Below are positions 4,647 to 7,583 of a stretch of DNA of 7,583 bases, one piece after another. Position 1 is the first letter of the stretch; the number at the start of each line of letters is the position of its first letter. Location of the stretch: contig JASHZK010000263.1 of the NCBI GenBank assembly GCA_030042575.1, positions 1 through 7,583 of the forward strand. Direction: 5' to 3'. The notes beneath the pieces were generated by a model. It did no database searches. It had not been told where the DNA came from and saw only the letters and a program-made list of their open reading frames with translations. A program made the translations under genes and the position numbers. Origin of the DNA: Acidimicrobiales bacterium. Lineage in GTDB: Bacteria; Actinomycetota; Acidimicrobiia; Acidimicrobiales; UBA8190.

Positions 4647-6488
4647 ATGGCGATCGACCCCCAGCGCGTGCTCGCCGGTCTCGACGACCGCCAGCGCGCC
4701 GCCGTGACCAGCGACGCCCCGGTCCTCTGCGTGGTGGCCGGGGCCGGGTCGGGTAAGACCACCGTCCTGACCCGGCGGGTCGCCTGGCGCGTGCTGAGCG
4801 GCGGCGCCGACCCTGAACGCGTGCTCGTGGTGACCTTCACCCGAAAGGCGGCCACCGAGCTCCGCCAACGCCTGGCCCGCCTGGGGGTGGGCCCCGGCTT
4901 CCGGGCGACGACCTTCCACGCCGCCGCCTTCAGCCAGCTACGTCGATACTGGGCCGACCGGGGGTGGCAGCCGCCGACGCTCCTCGACGATCCCCGGCCG
5001 CTCCTGCGCCGGCTCCTGGAGGAGGACTCGGATGTCGTCGACGGGCCCGCACCGGTCAACGACTCAACGGTCTCGGCGCTGTGGGGAGAGCTGTCGTGGG
5101 CCCGGGCGCGCTGCGTTCGCTCGAGCGACTATGCCAACGAGGCTCGCGGCGCCGGGCGACGGCCACCGGTTTCGACGGAGCGGATGGCGCGGCTTCTCGG
5201 ACGTTACGAAACCGAGAAGCGCAGGCGGCGGGTTCTCGACTTGGACGACCTCATACTGCGCTGCACCGAATTGCTGGAGTCCGACGACGCCTGGGCGGCG
5301 GCCGTGCGCTGGCAGCTGCGTCACCTCTTCGTCGACGAGTTCCAAGACGTGAATCCCGCTCAGTGGCAGCTGCTCGAGGCCTGGCGCCGGGATCGTCCCG
5401 ACCTGTGCGTGGTGGGTGACCCTCACCAGTCGATCTACTCCTGGAACGGCTCGGATCCCTCCCTGCTCGACCGGCTCCCCACCTTGGTCCCAGGGACCGA
5501 GGTCCTCCGGCTGGACGAGAACCACCGCTCGAGTCCCCAGATCGTGGCGGTGGCCGGTTCCCTTCTGGCCCCCGGGGCCGGCCACGGTGGCACCGGCACA
5601 ACACGGGGGCGATCAGAGCTGGCGCGCCCGGACGGGCCGCTCCCCAAGTTGCACGGCTTCGACGACGAGGATGTCGAAGCGGCCGCCGTGGTGCGGTGGT
5701 TACGTGTCACCAGAGCACCGGGCCACCCCTGGCACCACCTGGCTGTCTTGGCCCGCACCCATGCACGACTGGAACCGGTGAGCCGAGCGCTCCAGCAGGC
5801 GGGCATCCCCTGGTGCCGAAAGGACCGCCTCGGGGATGACGCCGTAGCCGCCGTACTCGGTTCGCTGCGGTCGATGGATCACGCGCTCTCTCTGGGTGCC
5901 GCTCTCGTCGACGTCGCGGCCGAAGCGCAGGGTGCCGCCCACCCCTCGCCCGGTGCCGATGGCGCGCTCCACGGCCAGCGCGCCGAGGCGGCGGCGGAGG
6001 GGAGAGACGTCGTCGTGGGCCTCCCCCCCGGTCTCGAGCAGTTGGTCGACGAGCACGCCCTGGAGGAGGACCGAGCGACAGTGGGCAGCTTCCTGTCATG
6101 GGTGGCGGCCAACGGAGCCGACCGCCACGGGGGCGAGGGGCGGCGCGACGTCGTGGAGCTCGCCACCTTCCACCAGGCCAAGGGCCTCGAATGGGACGCC
6201 GTGGCGGTGCTCGGCTTGGAGGAGGGGACGATGCCCATCGCCTATGCCATGAACAGCGACGCCTTGGCCGAGGAGCGTCGCCTCCTCTATGTGGCCCTGA
6301 CCCGCGCCCGGGAACACCTGTGGTGCTCCTGGGCGACGCGCCGCGCACGAGGAGACGGGCGGCCCCGCCACGCGTCATCGTTCCTCACCGCTCTTCGCAC
6401 TGCCCTGCAGGCCGAGGCGCCGGTGCCGGTGGCTGCCGCCGCCGGCCGGGTCTCGGAGCTCCGTCTCCGGCTGACCGCCGCCCGATGA
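4647..6488 (+). CDS. UvrD/PcrA-type superfamily 1 ATP-dependent DNA helicase (compact)
   Basis: A 613-residue predicted 3'-5' DNA helicase of the UvrD/Rep family, which unwinds DNA in repair and clears stalled forks. The SF1A motifs appear in order. They are Q motif GLDDRQRAAV (11-20), Walker A AGAGSGKTT (31-39), Ia VVTFTRKAATEL (61-72), Ib TTFHAAAF (88-95), II LFVDEFQDVNPAQ (227-239) and III VVGDPHQSIYSWNGS (255-269). These are followed by IV RLDENHRSS (288-296), V TFHQAKGLEWDAV (507-519) and VI EERRLLYVALTRAREHL (542-558). KGLEW rather than KGLEF resembles actinobacterial UvrD2-like enzymes. Only ~210 residues separate motifs IV and V, so the 2B domain appears short. The protein ends ~55 residues after motif VI, with no HRDC domain or cysteine cluster of the kind found in mycobacterial UvrD2. 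I chose the ATG at 4647 because it gives a normal lead-in to the Q motif; the open frame further upstream lies antisense to the hydrolase. Confidence 0.92.
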   Translation: MAIDPQRVLAGLDDRQRAAVTSDAPVLCVVAGAGSGKTTVLTRRVAWRVLSGGADPERVLVVTFTRKAATELRQRLARLGVGPGFRATTFHAAAFSQLRRYWADRGWQPPTLLDDPRPLLRRLLEEDSDVVDGPAPVNDSTVSALWGELSWARARCVRSSDYANEARGAGRRPPVSTERMARLLGRYETEKRRRRVLDLDDLILRCTELLESDDAWAAAVRWQLRHLFVDEFQDVNPAQWQLLEAWRRDRPDLCVVGDPHQSIYSWNGSDPSLLDRLPTLVPGTEVLRLDENHRSSPQIVAVAGSLLAPGAGHGGTGTTRGRSELARPDGPLPKLHGFDDEDVEAAAVVRWLRVTRAPGHPWHHLAVLARTHARLEPVSRALQQAGIPWCRKDRLGDDAVAAVLGSLRSMDHALSLGAALVDVAAEAQGAAHPSPGADGALHGQRAEAAAEGRDVVVGLPPGLEQLVDEHALEEDRATVGSFLSWVAANGADRHGGEGRRDVVELATFHQAKGLEWDAVAVLGLEEGTMPIAYAMNSDALAEERRLLYVALTRAREHLWCSWATRRARGDGRPRHASSFLTALRTALQAEAPVPVAAAAGRVSELRLRLTAAR

Positions 6489-6495
6489 CGTCGGG
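6481..6495 (+). terminator. Small hairpin over the helicase stop codon
   Basis: CCCGA (6481-6485) pairs with TCGGG (6491-6495) around a 5-base loop that contains the TGA stop. A second, looser pairing is CGGGA (6492-6496) with TCCCG (6512-6516). Both lie at the convergent helicase/xthA boundary. There is no T tract, so terminator function is only suggested by position. Confidence 0.22.
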
Positions 6496-6533
6496 AGACG
6501 GTCCGTTTCGGTCCCGCCTGCGAAGACCGCCGC

Positions 6534-7304
6534 TCAGGACTCGATGTCGACGAACACCGGGGCGTGGTCGGACGGTTGCGTGCCCTTGCGGGCGTTGCGG
6601 TCGATGAGGGCATAGCGGCAGCGCTCGGCAAGTGGTTGGGTGAGGAGCAGGAGGTCGATGCGCATGCCCTTGTGCTTGTGGAAGTTGCCCGCTCGGTAGT
6701 CCCACCACGAGTACAGGCCGTCTTGAGGGTAGAGCTGTCGGAAGGCGTCGACGAGTCCCCACTCCTCCACGGCGCGTAGGGCAGCGCGCTCGGGCTCGGT
6801 GACATGGGTCGAGCCGCTCACCTCGGCGGGGTCCCACACATCACGATCGTCGGGAGCCACGTTGAAGTCGCCGGCGACCACCACCTGAGCCTTCGGGTCA
6901 CAGGTGCGGGCCAGAAAGGCACGCAGCTCCTCCAGCCAGGCCAGTTTGGCCGTGTAGAACTCGCTGTCCACCGAACGACCGTTGGGTACGTAGACACTGT
7001 GCACCCGGACATCCCCACAGGTGGCCGCCACCAGCCGACACCCGTGCTCGTCGGCGTCGGTGCCGAAGCCGCGCTGGACGTCCCGCACCCCCACCCGGCT
7101 GGCGACGGCAACGCCGTTCCAGCGGCCGTCGCCGTTGTTCGCCGTCTCGTAACCGAGCGCGGCGAAGGCCATGGCCGGGAAGGCGGCGTCGGAAACCTTG
7201 GTCTCCTGCATGCAGAGGATGTCGGGGCGGGCGTACTCGATCCACTCCTCGACCCGTGGCAGGCGGGCGAGCAGCGAGTTCACGTTCCAGGTGGCGATGC
7301 GCAC
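6534..7304 (-). CDS. xthA: Exodeoxyribonuclease III (AP endonuclease, ExoIII/APE1 family)
   Basis: A 256-residue Mg-dependent nuclease of base-excision repair that cuts at abasic sites and removes 3' blocks and 3' nucleotides from duplex DNA. All ExoIII-family catalytic motifs are present: WNVNSL (6-11, Asn7), QETK (33-36, Glu34) and NGVA (63-66). VYVPNGR (104-110, Tyr105) and GDFNVAPDDRDVWD (145-158, Asp146 and Asn148) follow, then YSWWDYR (198-204), RIDLLL (215-220, Asp217) and PSDHAPV (244-250, Asp246 and His247). Length and the absence of extensions match bacterial ExoIII. The start is GTG at 7304, giving the family opening MRIATWNVNS, with GAGGA 6 bases upstream. It converges on the helicase gene across 45 bases. 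It lies 62 bases downstream of the fabZ stop on the same strand, so it may be cotranscribed with fabZ, although the ribosome binding site is its own. Confidence 0.95.
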   Translation of the reverse strand: MRIATWNVNSLLARLPRVEEWIEYARPDILCMQETKVSDAAFPAMAFAALGYETANNGDGRWNGVAVASRVGVRDVQRGFGTDADEHGCRLVAATCGDVRVHSVYVPNGRSVDSEFYTAKLAWLEELRAFLARTCDPKAQVVVAGDFNVAPDDRDVWDPAEVSGSTHVTEPERAALRAVEEWGLVDAFRQLYPQDGLYSWWDYRAGNFHKHKGMRIDLLLLTQPLAERCRYALIDRNARKGTQPSDHAPVFVDIES

Positions 7305-7310
7305 GGCGTG

Positions 7311-7315
7311 TCCTC
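7311..7315 (-). promoter_or_regulatory. Shine-Dalgarno site of xthA
   Basis: Minus-strand GAGGA with a 6-base spacer to the GTG at 7304; it decides the xthA start. The rest of the 62-base fabZ-xthA gap (7305-7366) shows no convincing promoter or terminator. Confidence 0.7.
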
Positions 7316-7366
7316 GGGCTCTGGCGCTCTCTATTGCCCTTTGTGCCCGATGTCGTGCCGCATGGC

Positions 7367-7583
7367 TCAGCCGTCCACCATGACGAAGAGCAGGTCGGCT
7401 TCGCAGGCCAGCGAACCCTCCACTGATGCCCGCCCGTGCCCGGTGCCTCCCCGAGCCGACAGCCGTCCCATCTCGACCTCGAGCTCGAGCACCTGGCCGG
7501 GGACGACCTGGCGACGGAACCGGGCTTTGTCGATGCCACCGAACAGCGGCAGCTTGCCTCGGTAGCGTTCGTCGGCCAGGACG
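7367..7583 (-). CDS. fabZ: 3-hydroxyacyl-[acyl-carrier-protein] dehydratase, C-terminal fragment (5' end outside window)
   Basis: FabZ dehydrates 3-hydroxyacyl-ACP to trans-2-enoyl-ACP in type II fatty acid synthesis, in the cytosol. The window holds the last 71 codons, and the TGA stop is at 7369-7367. The fragment contains the FabZ hot-dog-fold signature LFGGIDKARFRRQVVPGQVL, followed by a LELEVEMGRLSARGG strand. The end, ASVEGSLACEADLLFVMV, matches the final strands of the family (A.V.G..AAEAEL). The catalytic His and Glu precede this part and fall outside the window, so activity cannot be confirmed. Other hot-dog dehydratases are possible, but the GIDKARFRR.VVPG core is characteristic of FabZ. 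It lies upstream of xthA on the same strand. Confidence 0.87.
   Translation of the reverse strand, partial: VLADERYRGKLPLFGGIDKARFRRQVVPGQVLELEVEMGRLSARGGTGHGRASVEGSLACEADLLFVMVDG

Noticed and set aside
3750..4919. Upstream extension of the MurF-like reading frame to about 4919
   Set aside because: The extra ~390 residues run through the hydrolase and the helicase start in the wrong frame or strand. They have no domain pattern, and a good ATG exists at 3749.
6499..6514. CGGTCC repeated twice in the helicase/xthA gap
   Set aside because: A single six-base direct repeat separated by GTTT in a GC-rich sequence; no array or symmetry beyond weak hairpins.
4647..7304. Helicase plus exonuclease III as a possible defence or repair operon
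   Set aside because: The genes are convergent rather than cotranscribed, and both are ordinary repair families with standard catalytic motifs. No defence-associated domain is nearby.
7314..7350. Inverted repeat TCGGGC / GCCCGA in the fabZ-xthA gap that could mask the xthA ribosome binding site
   Set aside because: Only 6 base pairs with a 25-base loop, overlapping just part of the GAGGA site; expected by chance at this GC content.
7332..7364. Ten-codon open frame starting ATG just after the fabZ stop
   Set aside because: Too short, no ribosome binding site and no known leader-peptide features such as runs of a regulatory amino acid.

Overview
The window is about 70% GC by eye, with tightly packed genes, strong G/C preference at third codon positions, GTG and TTG starts, and mixed Shine-Dalgarno and apparently leaderless initiation. 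This points to a high-GC actinomycete-type bacterium. The gene flavours (a PH/SHOCT protein, a membrane-fused MurF-like ligase, a compact UvrD-type helicase) would fit the Acidimicrobiia, but that placement is an inference. No RNA gene, insertion sequence, CRISPR array or other mobile element is visible. Every stretch is coding except six short gaps of 6 to 62 bases and the 61-base divergent region at 4586-4646.

Left edge, 2-310 (+): the last ~100 codons of a galactokinase (galK). It converges, across a 37-base gap with a small hairpin, on a minus-strand block reading leftward from 4585 to 348. In transcription order this block holds an alpha/beta hydrolase (4585-3797), a MurF-like Mur ligase whose usual N-terminal domain is replaced by membrane segments (3749-2214), a D-alanine--D-alanine ligase-family ATP-grasp enzyme (2207-1095), and a two-helix membrane PH-domain protein with a C-terminal SHOCT motif (1061-348). 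The ligase pair is separated by only 6 bases. It would make a D-Ala-D-Ala-type dipeptide and attach it to an acceptor, but the Mur ligase looks membrane-anchored rather than a standard cytosolic MurF. This is the most interesting part of the window.

Centre and right: a divergent 61-base promoter region (4586-4646) separates the hydrolase from a UvrD/PcrA-type superfamily 1 helicase on the plus strand (4647-6488). The helicase converges on a minus-strand exodeoxyribonuclease III gene (xthA, 7304-6534). Upstream of xthA, on the same strand, lies the 3' end of a 3-hydroxyacyl-ACP dehydratase gene (fabZ, 7583-7367), cut by the window edge. Helicase and exonuclease III are both DNA-repair enzymes but are transcribed toward each other, so they are not an operon.

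A regulatory pattern recurs. The hydrolase, the MurF-like gene and the helicase all lack a well-placed Shine-Dalgarno sequence, and each has a TACC(C/G)T hexamer 8-9 bases before its ATG, as expected for leaderless transcripts. The PH/SHOCT gene and xthA instead have GTG starts with clear GAGGA-type ribosome binding sites.
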